Below, piece after piece: positions 10,369-20,516 of a stretch of DNA of 64,000 nt. Origin of the DNA: Prorocentrum cordatum (lineage: Eukaryota; Sar; Dinophyceae; Prorocentrales; Prorocentraceae); contig CAUYUJ010013903.1 in NCBI GenBank assembly GCA_963575745.1, forward strand, positions 142,001 through 206,000, given 5' to 3'. Within the stretch, counting starts at the first letter, position 1. Each line of letters begins with the position of its first letter. The notes below the pieces were generated by a model. The model saw only the letters and a list, made by a program, of their open reading frames with translations, was not told the origin of the DNA and did no database searches. The translations under genes were made by a program, and so were the position numbers.

Positions 10369-10530
10369 GGTTTTCACCGAGCGCGTTCCACTACTCGCAA
10401 AGTGCCTATTCGCAAACGCTCGACAAACACGTGTCTGCTTCGATGTAATTTACCGTAGATCCCCCGCGGCGGATCCAGGCCATTTGCGAGTAGCTACTTT
10501 GCGAGTAGTGGAACGCGCTCATCTAGGTTT
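10369..10530. mobile_element. R5 152-bp MITE with 5-bp TSD, copy 1
   Basis: The element occupies 10374-10525. Its inverted ends are TCACCGAGCGCGTTCCACTA and TAGTGGAACGCGCTCATCTA, and internally GCAAAGT and ACTTTGC pair. GGTTT flanks both sides (10369-10373 and 10526-10530). The only other copy, at 36568-36719, is also exactly 152 bp and has its own 5-bp duplication. Confidence 0.88.
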
Positions 10531-10677
10531 GCTTTGATACATCTGCAAAACAGACCCCCTATCCCTAGTGCCCCTGGCCATCCTAACTCAGGCCCACTCC
10601 CAGAGGGTCAGGGGGTCCTTCTTGGGGGGTCATGTAGAGAAGGCGAGGAGCTCATCAGAAGGCAGGAAATCACCACC

Positions 10678-10854
10678 TACAGTCAAAAGCCCTAATAAGG
10701 ACACGCGACTTTGCTCAGGGTACCCTTGCGTCCTTGCTCTTCCTTGCTCTTGCGTCCTTGAGGTTTTCGTCGTCCGCCGCCCCAAAAATCCCAACTTCGG
10801 CTTCCAAAGGTCTTTCGTCCTTACCGCGCGTCCTTATTAGGGTTTTTGACTGTA
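10678..10854. mobile_element. R6 pogo/Tc1-like MITE variant, 177 bp
   Basis: The inverted ends TACAGTCAAAAGCCCTAATA and TATTAGGGTTTTTGACTGTA match over about 30 bp with few mismatches. Its length equals that of the R6 copy at 22332-22508. CAGT-type ends flanked by TA fit Tc1/mariner-pogo elements. The TA duplication cannot be separated from the terminus. Confidence 0.75.
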
Positions 10855-11026
10855 CCAAACTGCCCCAACCCAGCCCAAAGGTCCCAATCTGCTCTCCATT
10901 CCAGCTGGGGGGGGTGGAGGGGGCATCCCGGACTAGGGCAAAACGCCAGGGAGCCCGCACGCCCCCCAGCCCGAAAAGCAGGGGTTTCGGGGTGGGGTTG
11001 GGAGGTCCTAGTCCTGGCATCGCTCG

Positions 11027-11139
11027 GACGTGTGCATTTTTTCTCGGTGAGGGCCGTCGAGGAGCATCCTTGATCATTTGGCGAAACAACCACGCACAAA
11101 ACCGACAAAAGCACAGGGAATGGACGTCCGAGCGATGGC
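11027..11139. mobile_element. R18 short inverted-end element, copy 1
   Basis: Ends CATCGCTCGGACGTGTGCA and GGACGTCCGAGCGATG are inverted. The interior shares TTTTTCTCGG(T/C)GAGG and GCACA...ACCGA words with the copy at 32292-32413. Confidence 0.6.
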
Positions 11140-11149
11140 CAGTAGTAGG

Positions 11150-11330
11150 TACAGTGGAAGCCCATGCCAAGAACTACCCCTCTTGCCTCCAGGGTGCCCT
11201 GGGTTTCTTGGGTTTCGATGGCTTCGCTGTGGAAAGCGTGACGCTCCCACACCAACAGTCGGCGGACAGCCTGCGGTCTCAGGGCCGGATCTCTTGCGGA
11301 AGGTCTCTTGTGGTCCAGCTCCCACTGCAG
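11150..11330. repeat. R17 dispersed repeat, copy 1
   Basis: Ordered motifs CCCTGGG(T)TTCTTGGGTTTCG, GTGGAAAGCGTG, GGTCTCAGGG and CTTGCGGAAGGTTTCTTG-like words are shared with 20200-20345, 34205-34390 and 41507-41690. Ends undefined. Confidence 0.55.
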
Positions 11331-11546
11331 TCCAGAAGAAGCCGCTCCCTCGACGACGAGGCCTCCTTGGGAGCCTCCGGGCCCTTCTGCGAAGGCCTCC
11401 GCCCTCCCGCGAAGTCCCCCCCCCTCCTTGCGCCACTCCCTGGTGGCGCGCCGCCAGCCGTGTGGCCGTTGGCGCAACACAGATAATCCGCGTCCGTGGC
11501 CTCGCGGGCCGGGCCCCTGGGCCTCGGAGGGACGCCAACAGTACCC

Positions 11547-11702
11547 AGGAGGGGAAAAAACACACACAATTAATCGTCGATTCCCAGGAAAATATGGGAA
11601 ACGATGGGAAGTGGGGGGGAAGACAGAAACCCAGAAAATATGGGATTATATGGGGAATCCTTTTATTTGTGTGTACTTATTCGTGTGTCCCAGGGCCCCT
11701 TC
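11547..11702 (+). mobile_element. R2 MITE, complete with 7/8 TSD
   Basis: Runs from AGGAGGGGAAAAAACACACA to GTGTGTCCCAGGGCCCCTTC (156 bp). Inside are two tandem ATATGGGAAAATATGGG-type words and a TTTATTTGTGTGT run. Flanks CAGTACCC (11539-11546) and CAGTACGC (11703-11710) form an 8-bp duplication with one mismatch. Confidence 0.82.
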
Positions 11703-11717
11703 CAGTACGCCACCATC

Positions 11718-11912
11718 GAAGAAGAAGACATGCCATAAACATACTTGTTCGGAGCTCCGCGCGGATTTCTTGGATCTGCGCTGGGCCCCCCCCCTGGCGG
11801 CGCCTCCGGCGGCGCCCCCTGGCGCGCTCCGCGCGCCAGGGAGGGGTTCCAGCTCAGATCCCAGGACTCCGCGCGGAGCTCCGACTGCTCAAGCGCATGG
11901 CGCTCTTCTCCC
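11718..11912. repeat. R3 foldback hairpin, copy 2
   Basis: Left GAAGAAGAAGACATGCCATA and right GCGCATGGCGCTCTTCTCC pair. The GCGCGGATTTCTTGGATC and GATCCCAGGACTCCGCGCGG stems follow. Begins only 15 bp after the R2 element. Confidence 0.78.
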
Positions 11913-12061
11913 CTTCGCCACCACCAGCCCTGGCGGGGTCCATCCTGGGCCCCGGACTGGTGTACAGGCCTCCAAGCCTGGTCTCTAGGAGGGCCTGCAC
12001 GCCAGTGCAGGGCCCAGGACGGGCCTGGCCAGGGCTGGTGGTGGTGTACTGTCTGGAGCTC

Positions 12062-12243
12062 TCCTAGGGTTAAATCGGGCCTGTCCCTCTGCAGGAGGAC
12101 TACTCAATCAAACAATAATCCGGGGATGTTTTTTTGTGTGACTATGTTTTAGCATCTTTGGTGTATGTGCTGTTTTTTTGTAAAACATTGGTTCGTCCAA
12201 AATCCGCCGCCTGTAGGAGGACATGCCCGACCTAATCTTAGGG
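12062..12243 (+). mobile_element. R1 introner-like MITE with 7/8 TSD
   Basis: The element 12070-12235 starts TTAAATCGGGCCTGTCC and ends ACATGCCCGACCTAA (166 bp). The flanks are TCCTAGGG and TCTTAGGG, an 8-bp target duplication with one mismatch. Confidence 0.82.
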
Positions 12244-12440
12244 CTGGCTCCCTGGGCCGCGTCCCCGCGGACGCTGGGCTCTTTTGTCGCGCGCGTTTTG
12301 CGCGGAACGAGCCTTGCGCGACCGCGTGTCCTCGGGATCGCGCCCCAGAGTCCAGACCGCGAGGTTGCGGGTACGACCCCCGCCGTGGGCGTTCCACGTC
12401 GAGCGCCGGCGGCGACCCAGGACCAAGAACAAGAACCAAG
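12244..12440. repeat. GC-rich segment with a fragment of the 31.4-kb repeat
   Basis: Around 12340-12420 GAGGTTGCGGGTACGACCCC and GGCGTTCCACGTCGAGCGCC recall the repeat at 31385-31556. No convincing coding frame. Confidence 0.35.
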
Positions 12441-12507
12441 AACATATGGGAAAAGATTGGGGACTCCTGTTATTTGTGTGTATTTATTTGTGTTCCTGGG
12501 CCCCTTC
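12441..12507 (+). mobile_element. R2 element, 3' half
   Basis: Carries ATATGGGAAAAGATTGGGG, TTATTTGTGTGTATTTATTT and the terminal GGGCCCCTTC. The 5' half is missing. Confidence 0.65.
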
Positions 12508-12517
12508 AACAACGGCA

Positions 12518-12680
12518 CAACCAAAAAACGGTTGGAGTTCCGCGCGGATCTCTTGTGTCGCCACCAGGCCCGCCTGCCTGGCGCGCGGAACGCGCCAGGG
12601 GCGGCGCAGGAGGCGCCGCCAGGGGGGGGGCCCAGCGCCGAGCCAAGAGCTCTCCGCGGAGTGCCGACAGTTCTTTGCTC
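12518..12680. repeat. R3 foldback hairpin, copy 3
   Basis: Arms GTTGGAGTTCCGCGCGGATC and GCTCTCCGCGGAGTGCCGAC flank a CTGGCGCGCGGAACGCGCCAG apex. Confidence 0.65.
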
Positions 12681-12710
12681 AGGGCCAGTTTCGGGTCCTC
12701 CTGAGACACG

Positions 12711-12913
12711 TCGGCGGCGAGCGATTGGGGGGGAAGTGAGGATGAGGAGGAGGCCTTCTCAGAAGGCCTCGGGGCTTCTCGGAAGCCCCCGCGCCTTCTG
12801 AGAAGCCTTCTGTGTCCTCGGGGGAGGCTTAGCAGACTTCTCGGCAGGCCGGGGGACTTCCGAGCCTTCTGAGAAGGTCTGCCCCTTCTCACCTCCCCCC
12901 TTGGCTCGCCTCC
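12711..12913. repeat. R4 palindromic element, near-complete
   Basis: Left end TCGGCGGCGAGCGATTGGGG, right end CCCCCCTTGGCTCGCC. The interior alternates CCTTCTCAGAAGG and GCCTTCTGAGAAGG blocks. Confidence 0.75.
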
Positions 12914-13094
12914 GTCCTCCCGTTTTGCGAGTCTTGCTCGCCTCGAGTTGGGCTGGGCTCCAAGGGCATGGCCGGATCTCGGTGATGTCTCCGCTTCGAC
13001 GGTCTGCATCTCTGCATCTCGAGATCTTCTCACTCGGCTCGTGGTCTGGACGGCGCGCGCGCGCGCCAGTTCCATGCTGATTTTGCGGGGGAAG

Positions 13095-13289
13095 CAGCTC
13101 TTCCGCCCCTCGCTCGCCGCCGAACATGGGGAGAAACGGCCGGGCGGCCGGGCGGAGCCCGAGGTTCCCGGCGCCTTCCTGGCGGGCGCGGGCGGCGCGG
13201 AGCTGGCCTCGGAGCCGTCGGAGGCCTCCCGGGGAGGGCCGCTGCGGCGGGGGACGCCCGGGGGGGTGTGGGAGGGAGAGGGCACCTGA
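13095..13289 (+). CDS. Possible terminal exon-like stretch
   Basis: A plus frame reads LFRPSLAAEHGEKRPGGRAE, then a segment containing VPGAFLAGAGGAELASEPSE and a Gly-rich tail, to a TGA at about 13287. The composition (Ala, Glu, Pro, Gly, few Cys/His) could be coding. But GC-rich DNA readily yields such frames, and an overlapping Arg-rich frame is also open. No family recognised and no clear acceptor. Confidence 0.22.
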   Translation, partial: QLFRPSLAAEHGEKRPGGRAEPEVPGAFLAGAGGAELASEPSEASRGGPLRRGTPGGVWEGEGT

Positions 13290-13529
13290 GCGAGCACGGG
13301 CGGGTCACGCACGGCGTCCGCGGAAGAGTCGGGTGTTGCCAGAGGTGGCTTTGGCCCAAGGTGCCCCTGGGACACGGACTCCAGAGCGCTCCTTAAGAGC
13401 CCCAGGGGGTCCCAGGGGCGCCAGTGCTGCGCGAAAAGCTGGGGACTTGGCCAGGGGCACCTCTGGAAACACCTGGAAGTGGGGGGCCGCGTGAGCATGA
13501 GCATGAGCTGTTGGAGCTCCGCGTGGATC

Positions 13530-13760
13530 GTGTTGGGTGAGCAAGTCCCTCTCACGAATCCTTGAGAGGAATCCTTGCGAATTCCTTCCAGGAGTCCGTC
13601 AGGGATCCAGGCAGATCCTCTGGGAATCCTCGAGAAATTCGATCGAATTCTTGAGGGATCCTTTCGGACTCCGCACGAACTCTTTCGGAATTCCCACTCA
13701 TCCCTCAGGAATCCTCGGGAATCCTCAGGAGAACCTGAGGACCACCCCCCTCCCCGTCGC
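13530..13760. repeat. Degenerate GAATCCT/GGGATCC repeats
   Basis: Short words GAATCCTTGAG, GGGAATCCTCGG and GGATCCTTTCGG recur at irregular spacing. No coding. Confidence 0.5.
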
Positions 13761-14108
13761 GCGGAGCGATGACCCCGTTTCGGAACGGCACTGCATTTCA
13801 TCCCCCTAGCGGATCATGCGGGGTGCGAGCAGGCACAGCTCGGCGAAAGCCGCGTTTTCAGAATTGACCGCCCCCATTGCGTACACTCAACCTTGTGGTC
13901 GTTGTTTTTGAGGATTTCTCCATGGAGAACCCCACCTTGACAGGGAAGTGCGCCCCCTTTCCCTTCCCGTCTGTGTCCAGGACACCCAGAGCACGGAGCC
14001 ACTCGCCACAGGCAGAATCACAACATTTCCGCCATCAGGGCTGGGCGGCACCCGAAGTCAGGACGGTCCCTGGCGTTCTAATTATACATCTCGTGGCCTT
14101 CGGTCCAT

Positions 14109-15310
14109 CCTGCCACCGTGTCTGCGTTGTGGGTATGAAGCTTATTGGGTGTTCGTTAAAACCTCGTGGGAGGCCTCTCGGGGGCCTCTTGGAGGAAGGT
14201 TGGAGGCCTCTTGGGGGCCGTTTTGTGCCTCCTGGGGCCTCTTGCTCTTGCGGCCTCCTGGGCGCCTGTTGTGGCCTCCTGGGGGCCTCTTGACGCGGAA
14301 GGCTAGGATTTTCGGCTTGTGCTCCCTCTCTTAGGCCCCCTTTGGGGCTGTCTTGTGGACCTCTTGGGCCGTCTTGGGCGCCTTTGTGGCCATCTGGGGC
14401 CCTCTTTGGGGCCGTCTTGGGGCCGTCTTCGGGGCGCTTGGGGCCGCCTTGGTCGGGTCCCTCCTTGGCCGTCTTCGGGGCCTCTTGGGGTTCTCTTGGC
14501 CCGCCTTGGGGCCCTCTCGGGCACGAGGTATCCACGCGCCACGACTTGGCAAAGCCCAGGGGGCACGCCAGGAGCCCCGCCAAATCTTGGAAGTTGGTGT
14601 CCGGGCCACCTAAAGACTCCTCAGGACGGGACTGAGGCTCCAGGGACTGGGCAAAGGACCTGGGAACCCGCCCACCCCTGCCCAGCGGCACGGTGGCGGA
14701 TATACGCACGTATTCTTCTTTGTATATCTATTTTTTTACAGGGCCGGAGACGCCCCCCCCACACCGAACGGCTTTCGGCCGCCCCGGGGCGCCCAGTACG
14801 GCCCCAAAGGGGCCAAGTCCTGTTCCAAGACGGCCACAGGGCGCTCCAAGACGGCCTCAGCAGATGGCTCCACGACAGTTCGAAAGACTCCCAAAACGCC
14901 CACCCCACGAAACTCCAAGACGGTTCAATATGCCCCCCACCCCCAAGACGCCCCGAAGAGCCCCAAGGGAACGACAGACAAGCCCAAATCGTTGCACTCT
15001 TTGATAAAAGCGCGCATTTTTTGCCATACTCGCCGTTTGTTTTCCAAGGCTCCAGAACGGTTCGAGAGGCCCCACAAATCGTCCCAAAACTGGTCCAGAG
15101 GCCCTCACAAAGCCCCAAGAGGGCCCCAAGACAGCCCCGGAGAGCCTCATGGCGGCCCAAGATGGCCCCAAGACAGCCCAAGCGAGCCCCGATGCGGCCC
15201 AAGACAGCCCCAAGAGGTTTCCAAGAAAGCCCCAAGGCAGCCCCAAGAAGCCCACAGCAGAGCCCCACGACGGCCCGAGTCCCCCGAGACAGCCCCACAA
15301 GGGCCCCTAA
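14109..15310. repeat. Foldback of minisatellite arms, structure 1
   Basis: The left arm (about 14160-14530) is a degenerate 10-11-bp repeat of CTTGGGGCC(T/G)CT type. The right arm (about 14790-15310) is the inverse, CCCCAAGACGG(C)CC. The unique middle includes GCGGCACGGTGGCGG (14687), which is complementary to the GCCACCGTG at the left edge (14110). A close relative lies at 49757-50512. The frames LG(P/A)SWG and PKTAPRRPQ are shadows of this repeat, not genes. Confidence 0.75.
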
Positions 15311-15372
15311 ATTAAATGGTCCACGAGGACTCCACGATTGTCCAGAGGGCCATCCGAGAAAACCCGGAAGGA

Positions 15373-15655
15373 GGAGGAGGAGCCGGAGGAGGAGGAGGAG
15401 GAGGAGGAGGAGGAGGAGGAGGAGGAGGAGGAGGAGGAGGAGGAGGAGGAGGAGGGAGGAGGAGGAGGAGGAGGAGGAGGAGGAGGAGGGAGGAGAGGAG
15501 GAGGAGGAGGGAAGGGAGGAGGAGGAGGAGGGTGAGGAGGAGGAGGAGGAGGAGGAGGAGGAGGAGGAGGAGGAGGAGGAGGAGGAGGAGAGGAGGAGGA
15601 GGAGGAGGAGGAGGAGGAGGAGGAGGAGGAGGAGGAGGAGGAGGAGGAGGAAGGG
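15373..15655 (+). repeat. (GAG)n array
   Basis: Nearly pure GAG/GGA triplets over about 280 bp. It precedes the exon-like stretch at 15750. Confidence 0.92.
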
Positions 15656-15749
15656 GAACAACAATGAGGAGGCGGGGACGGAGAATGCCACGGGCAGAGG
15701 AGCAGGTGCCTGGCCTGCCGCGCCCCCGCCCCGCCTCCCTGCGCGGCGC

Positions 15750-15827
15750 TCCTGCGAGGCCTCGGCCGCGGACCACGAGGCGGCGCTGCGGGAGGCGACG
15801 GAGGAGCCGCCTGGGGGGCCGCAAGAG
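15750..15827 (+). CDS. Exon-like stretch after a (GAG)n array
   Basis: A plus frame reads SCEASAADHEAALREATEEP, then PGGPQE, ending before a GTGGGC donor-like site at 15828. The composition suggests a short acidic helix. The frame is in phase with a Glu reading of part of the preceding (GAG)n tract. No family recognised. The acceptor is unknown, and the whole could be a chance frame in GC-rich DNA. Confidence 0.3.
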
Positions 15828-15904
15828 GTGGGCTCGCGCACCTGGCTCTCCTCCCTCGGAGGAAGGGGGATTCGGATGCAGCTCCCGGGAGGTCAAATTG
15901 ATTT

Positions 15905-16015
15905 AGCCCTGGTCCGAAATCCGGCTTAATCCGGCCTACTCCCGCTTAATCCGGCGTAATCCCGCTTCATCCCGCTTAATCCCGCTTAATGCTGCTTAGT
16001 CCAACGCCCATTCCG
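15905..16015 (+). repeat. Tandem (AATCCCGCTT)n repeat
   Basis: About ten units of an 11-bp CCGCTTAATCC-type motif. The same motif recurs at 24570-24640 and briefly at 9210-9236. Confidence 0.75.
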
Positions 16016-16325
16016 GCGTAAACGTTCTCAAATGAGGCTTAATCTTTTTAATTTTCCGACAAAAACCTCCCCGTAGTTGCCTCCTAAGGGGGAGGGGGAG
16101 GACGCTGAGATGACCACCGGCGTCGCTAAGGAAGTGAGGGGGCCTGGGAGCTGATGACTGAGGTTGGTGACGTCTGGCCGAGCCCAGCTCATAAGTGGGT
16201 CACGGGTGCCCTGGGTTGTCTACAGGGGCTTCACGAGCTGGTCGAAGTGGACTCTGCCCACCTCGCGGATTGGTTCACGCCCCCCTGAACCACTTAGGGC
16301 ACATGTGACCCTCTTATGCGCAAGG

Positions 16326-16502
16326 TACAGTGAATCCGCCTAGTAAGGATGGGCAACCTTTCCAAGGGTATCATTGCATCTTTGCCCCTCCGGCCCATCC
16401 TTAGCGACTATCGCTGGCCAGCCTCGTTCGAAAGATGTTAAACATGGGCCTCCAAGGCCCCTGCATCCTTACCGTGCATCCTTCTGATACGGGTTGACTG
16501 GA
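16326..16502. mobile_element. R6 pogo/Tc1-like MITE, diverged
   Basis: Left TACAGTGAATCCGCCTAGTA, right GATACGGGTTGACTGGA. The interior GGATGGGCAACCTTTCCAAG and CCTTACCGTGCATCC match other R6 copies. Confidence 0.72.
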
Positions 16503-17180
16503 AGGCCATACGCATTCCACCTTAGCATCCGCTTGGAAGTCCTTCTCTTCTTTGCAACCTCCGCGGTCATCTCTGAGAGCGGCCGTTACGCTTCCCTGTT
16601 TTGTTATTGTTCTTTCGGACGACGGTTTGGAACGGAACAGGTGTTTTTGGGGATGGTACAATTTTCGTTCTGTTCTATCGTTCTAAACGCAAGCGGTGGT
16701 CAAACAAACATTTTAAACATCAGCTCGCGACCTGCTCCCTCCTTCCCAGACCTCCGACGATGTGATGCTTTGTCCATCGCGGCGTTTTCCTTCCATTGCT
16801 GTCTCTGGAGCTAATTGTCGGTCCCCAGGACCATGAGAAACGGGATCGGGGCGCGAAACTACTCCTGAGGAAGTGGTCGGGGCCTCTGTGGCCGTACGGG
16901 GTTGGCTCGCGTGTGACCCTCCTCTCGGCACGATTGGGATGGGCACAGAAAGAATGGGGACGAAGACCGACAGCGACTCCTGCCCACTTTGAGAAGGAGT
17001 CGCTGTCGTCATCGCCGCGGACGGTGTCCACTTGAGACAACATTCGCCTGCCCAACAGCGGCTGGTGTCGCATTTGGATAGCATTTGCTGATTGGCATTG
17101 TCCCCATTTCTTCCGTAGCCAGCTCGAGCGTGCCAATTTGTCATTTCTTCTCCCTCGCTCTTTGGCTCGTTTCCTCCCCC
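16503..17180. other. Unassigned sequence with one strong hairpin
   Basis: No gene was recognised. A minus-strand frame of over 200 residues spans this region and the repeat after it but looks spurious. ACAGCGACTCCT (about 16968) and AGGAGTCGCTGT (about 16997) form a perfect 12-bp stem with a 16-17-base loop. Confidence 0.4.
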
Positions 17181-17184
17181 TCTC

Positions 17185-17460
17185 CACTGGGATCCGCGCT
17201 TCGCATTTTTTCGCAACGGGCGATGTTGCCATGTTTTGGGCCCGGGGACCCTCGCGGATCGATCGGGCTCGAAAGAGAGAGGATGTCTTTGGCTGCGGTC
17301 GAGTTTCTTCCCCCGGTGTTGCAGTGTTCTGTGACATCGGATCTCAGGTTCTCCTCTCGGGGGACGTTGACCGACCACCTTACCTGCAATGTTTTGTGAC
17401 ATCGGATCTCAGGTTCTCCTCTCGGGGGACGTTGCCCGACCACCTTACCTGCCCTGGGCC
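17185..17460 (+). repeat. R19 dispersed repeat with a 65-bp tandem duplication
   Basis: CGGGCGATGTTGCCATGTTT then CGGATCGATCGGGCTCGAAA match 20990-21130 (inverted), 28945-29100 and 51100-51260. At the right, GTGACATCGGATCTCAGGTT recurs at 17331 and 17396, so a 65-bp unit is duplicated almost exactly. Confidence 0.7.
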
Positions 17461-18326
17461 TTGGGCAGGCCCATCCTGGGCTGGTGAGGTCGTCAGTAGT
17501 CGTCTCCCGATCCGCCGCTTTGCCCTCGTGTGCCCACAGGTCCTCAATATGAATAACGCTCTTCTCTCTTACCCGCGATGGCCAGGGGGTCGCCCGCCTT
17601 CCTTCGTGTAGTGTTTGTTGTCCACAGGATTTCCAAAGTTGTTTTTTTCCCAATGGCCTCTATCGATCGGAACGTCTCTGGTGTCTTAAAATGGTGCTGC
17701 CGCTGCAGCGTTGGCCTCATTTTGGGATCGGCGCTGTGCTCCAGTCGTTCAGAATGGTGCTCTCGCCCCAGCGCGGGCCACTATTCTCTGGGTCCGAGTC
17801 CTTCCTCATCGATGTCGCCCCCCTACTTTCCCCTTCTCTGCCTTCTACTAGTCCTTCTGCTCATCCCGCTTCCTCTAACCCAGCTGCTGCTGCTGTTCGT
17901 CCTCGTCCACCTCGTTCATCCTCCTCCTTTTCCTCCTGCCCATTCGTCTGCTCATCCGCCACTTCCCTCCAATTTACTCAGCTCCCCTTTGCCGATTGCG
18001 CGTATCACGATGGGGTCCTTTTTGGAATTGCAGGTCCGCTATGACACGCGTCCGCGGATGGAGAAGAAATCAGCGCAACGGGATGGGTGAGAGGGGTCGA
18101 ATGTCACGTATGGCGCCAGCGCGCCTAGCTTGCCTCCTTCCCCCTCTCCTCTCTCCTCCCTCTCCTCCCTCCTCCCTCTCCCTTACCCCCGTCCCCCACC
18201 GTAGGTCGACCCAACAAACAAACGACACCACCCCACCCACGCCCCTCCATGTTGCGCTACGGCCCATCGGGCGCCGTAGCGTATACCACGCAGAAGCCCA
18301 CGCCAGATTTGTCGGCATGCGCTACT
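17461..18326. other. Unassigned sequence, pyrimidine-rich in part
   Basis: 17820-18000 and 18130-18190 are CT-rich and give leucine/proline-rich frames of no significance. No gene recognised. Confidence 0.35.
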
Positions 18327-18506
18327 TACATTCGACCCGCATAGTAAGGATGAGCGACTTTTCCACGGGTGCCCTTGCATCCTTCCCCCTTCGGCCCATC
18401 CTCGCTTGGCCGCTTCCGCTGGCCGCGCCCCGCTCGCAGATGGTGTCGACCTGGTCTTCCAAGACCCTTGCATCCTCATCGCGCATCCTCATACGGGTTC
18501 ACTGTA
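18327..18506. mobile_element. R6 pogo/Tc1-like MITE
   Basis: Left TACATTCGACCCGCATAGTA, right ATACGGGTTCACTGTA. 180 bp with the R6 interior words. Confidence 0.75.
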
Positions 18507-18546
18507 AGCCCCGTGGGGCCGCAGGTGGATCGGTGTCGTTCGGGGT

Positions 18547-18734
18547 CAGCAAAGAGGGGGTGATGACTAATGGGGGGAATGTAAAGCATGGTGGGGGCCA
18601 CGTGATGTTTCCCCAGATTTCATGTGGCGCCTCTTCCTGTTTCAGTGCGTGCGTACCTGGCCCCCCCCCCTGGGCCGCGCACGTGCCGCCGGCTATGATT
18701 TGCCCCCCCTCCTCTCTTGGTCACCCTCCTCTTG
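18547..18734. repeat. Dispersed repeat shared with intron 4 of the thioredoxin-like gene
   Basis: GCAAAGAGGGGGTGATGAC, GGTGGGGGCCA(C/T)G, GGCGCCTCTTC and GTGCCGCCGGC(T/C)ATGATTTG occur in the same order within 35408-35835. Interrupted on the right by the R8 element. Confidence 0.65.
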
Positions 18735-18742
18735 GCCTCTCG

Positions 18743-18933
18743 GGCCGGACGAAAGGGGTGAATTGGGAAAGGGGGGGTACGAAATCTGCTGTATGCAGTT
18801 GGTTTCGGCCCCACCGAGGGGCCCATTCTTCGATACATAGCCGCCTCCGGCGCCGGGAGGCGCTGGTGAAGTCAGCTATAGGCGAGCTGATTCTCTCCCC
18901 CCCTTTGCTATGCCCCCCATTCGCCCGGCCCGA
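18743..18933. mobile_element. R8 MITE-like element, copy 1
   Basis: Left GGCCGGACGAAAGGGGTGAA, right CCCCATTCGCCCGGCCCGA; the centre carries GGCGCCTCCGGCGCC. Flanks GCCTCTCG and GCCTCCCT match at six of eight positions, a decayed 8-bp duplication. Confidence 0.7.
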
Positions 18934-19500
18934 GCCTCCCTCGCCGAGTCGTTGTTTTCTGGCCCGACTTCGTGGCCTGCAGGGGCTTGAAGCTGCCCGG
19001 GCCTTCGTTCCACACGTCCCTGGCCTCCCCCTTCCTCGCCCGCGCACCTGCCACCTCGGGCCGCGGTGCGCTCAGCCCCCTCGACCTGGCCCCTTCCCGC
19101 AGCCGTTCTGGCCTCTCCTCCCGGCGGTGGCTGGCTCGCCCCCGCGCGCGCCGGGGCCTGCCCCCGGGCCGGGTGGCGCCGGCGGGGGCCTCCCTGCAGA
19201 CGTCCGGCGCGGTGTGCTCTCTTCAGCCCGGGGGTCCCGGTGCCCCTCCTCGGCGACTTGGATCCGTCACGTGACGCGAATCGGAGGAGGAGTTAGGTGG
19301 CTTTCTTTTTCACCCAATGGTGTCTTGCTTCCTGCTTCGTGATCGTTTAGTGTGTATTAGTGTTGTTTAGTGTTGCGTAGCTAGCGTTGCTCGTGCACGC
19401 CGGTCGGTGCGCGCGCGCGCGGCATCGCAGTTGTGCGAGCAATGCCAGATTCCTAAGATCGGCCGCAACCTTTTTCAAAGTTCCTTTCTTCTTGTCCCTC
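18934..19500 (+). other. GC-rich sequence with a weak transit-peptide-like frame
   Basis: One frame at about 18972-19274 is rich in Ser, Arg, Ala, Pro and Leu (ASPFLARAPATSGRGALSPL and following) and could in principle be a plastid transit peptide. Equally it may be a chance frame in CG-rich DNA. The remainder (19275-19500) shows nothing. Confidence 0.2.
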
Positions 19501-19504
19501 CCGC

Positions 19505-19945
19505 AGGCGAACTAAATTGCACTAAATTGTACCAAGCGCAACTAAATTGCACTAAATTGCACTAGTGTGGGGCGCACTAAACGCCACTAACTTGCACTAA
19601 CTTGCACTAAATTGCACCAGATTGCACTAAATTGCACTAAACGCCACGAAATTGCACTAGACGCCACTAAATTGCATTAAAGAAGACTTAATTGCACTAA
19701 CGTCTCCCGCCGCGCCACACTAAACGCCACTAACTTGCGCTAAATTGCACTAGTGTGGGGCGCACCAAACGCCAGAAACTTGCATTAAATTGCATTAAAT
19801 TGCGCTGAACGCCACTAAATTGCACTACGCGCCACTAAATTGCATTAAATTGCACTAAATTGCGCTAGCGCCTCCCGCCGCGCCACACTAAACGCCACTA
19901 AATTGCGCTAAATTGCACCAGTGTGGGGCGCAGGTGACGCTCAGT
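19505..19945 (+). repeat. ACTAAATTGC/ACTAAACGCC satellite
   Basis: About 40 units of a 10-11-bp motif alternate between ACTAAATTGC and ACTAAACGCC. Higher-order units are bounded by CACTAGTGTGGGGCGCAC and CTCCCGCCGCGCCACACTA, which recur roughly every 180 bp. Confidence 0.88.
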
Positions 19946-19978
19946 TCGACAAACGAAGCTCCCGTCATATGCCACCTA

Positions 19979-20067
19979 AGAGGAGGAGGAGGAGGAGGAG
20001 GAGGAGGAGGAGGAGGAGGAGGAGGAGGAGGAGGAGGAGGAGGAGGAGGAGGAGGAGGAGGAGGATA
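19979..20067 (+). repeat. (GAG)n array
   Basis: Pure GAG/GGA run of about 85 bp. Confidence 0.92.
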
Positions 20068-20199
20068 TAAAGAGTAGGAAGGGGAGGATTCGGTGGGGAG
20101 GGGGGAACTTCGCATCACGTGACGAAATCCCTTTGCCTACCTCCCTGTTTTTTTTGGGGCAGCTGGGCTGCTGAGGCTGTACAGTAGAGGCCAATGCCA

Positions 20200-20345
20200 A
20201 GGAACATCCTGTTTGCCTCCAGGGTGCCCTGGGTGTCTTGGGTTTCGATGGTTTTCCGGTGGAAAGCGTGGCGTTCCAATTCCAAAATTTGGATGGACGT
20301 TCTGAGGTCTCAGGGTTGGGTTTCTTGTGGAAGGTTTCTTGTGCA
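20200..20345. repeat. R17 dispersed repeat, copy 2
   Basis: Shares GGGTGCCCTGGGTGTCTTGG, GTGGAAAGCGTGGCGTTCC and GGTTGGGTTTCTTGTGGAAG with the 11-kb copy. Confidence 0.6.
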
Positions 20346-20516
20346 CTGGCCTCCATTGTACCTATCTCCTTGGGAAAGTCAACTGGGCGATTAACTATGC
20401 ACCCACTCGCCCGACTATGCGAAGGCCTGCAGCCGAGAATGGCTTATACAGCCGAACAATGCAGCCGAAAAAGGCTTGGTTTCTTCAGTCCGGGGGTCCT
20501 GGATCCCCTCCCCGGG

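Noticed and set aside
14319-15929. Open frame of about 536 codons on the plus strand
   Set aside because: It crosses the foldback minisatellite and a (GAG)n array; the LGPSWG/PKTAPRRPQ repeats come from the DNA repeat.
16713-17402. Minus-strand frame of 229 codons
   Set aside because: About half coincides with the dispersed R19 repeat and its 65-bp duplication, and no domain is visible.
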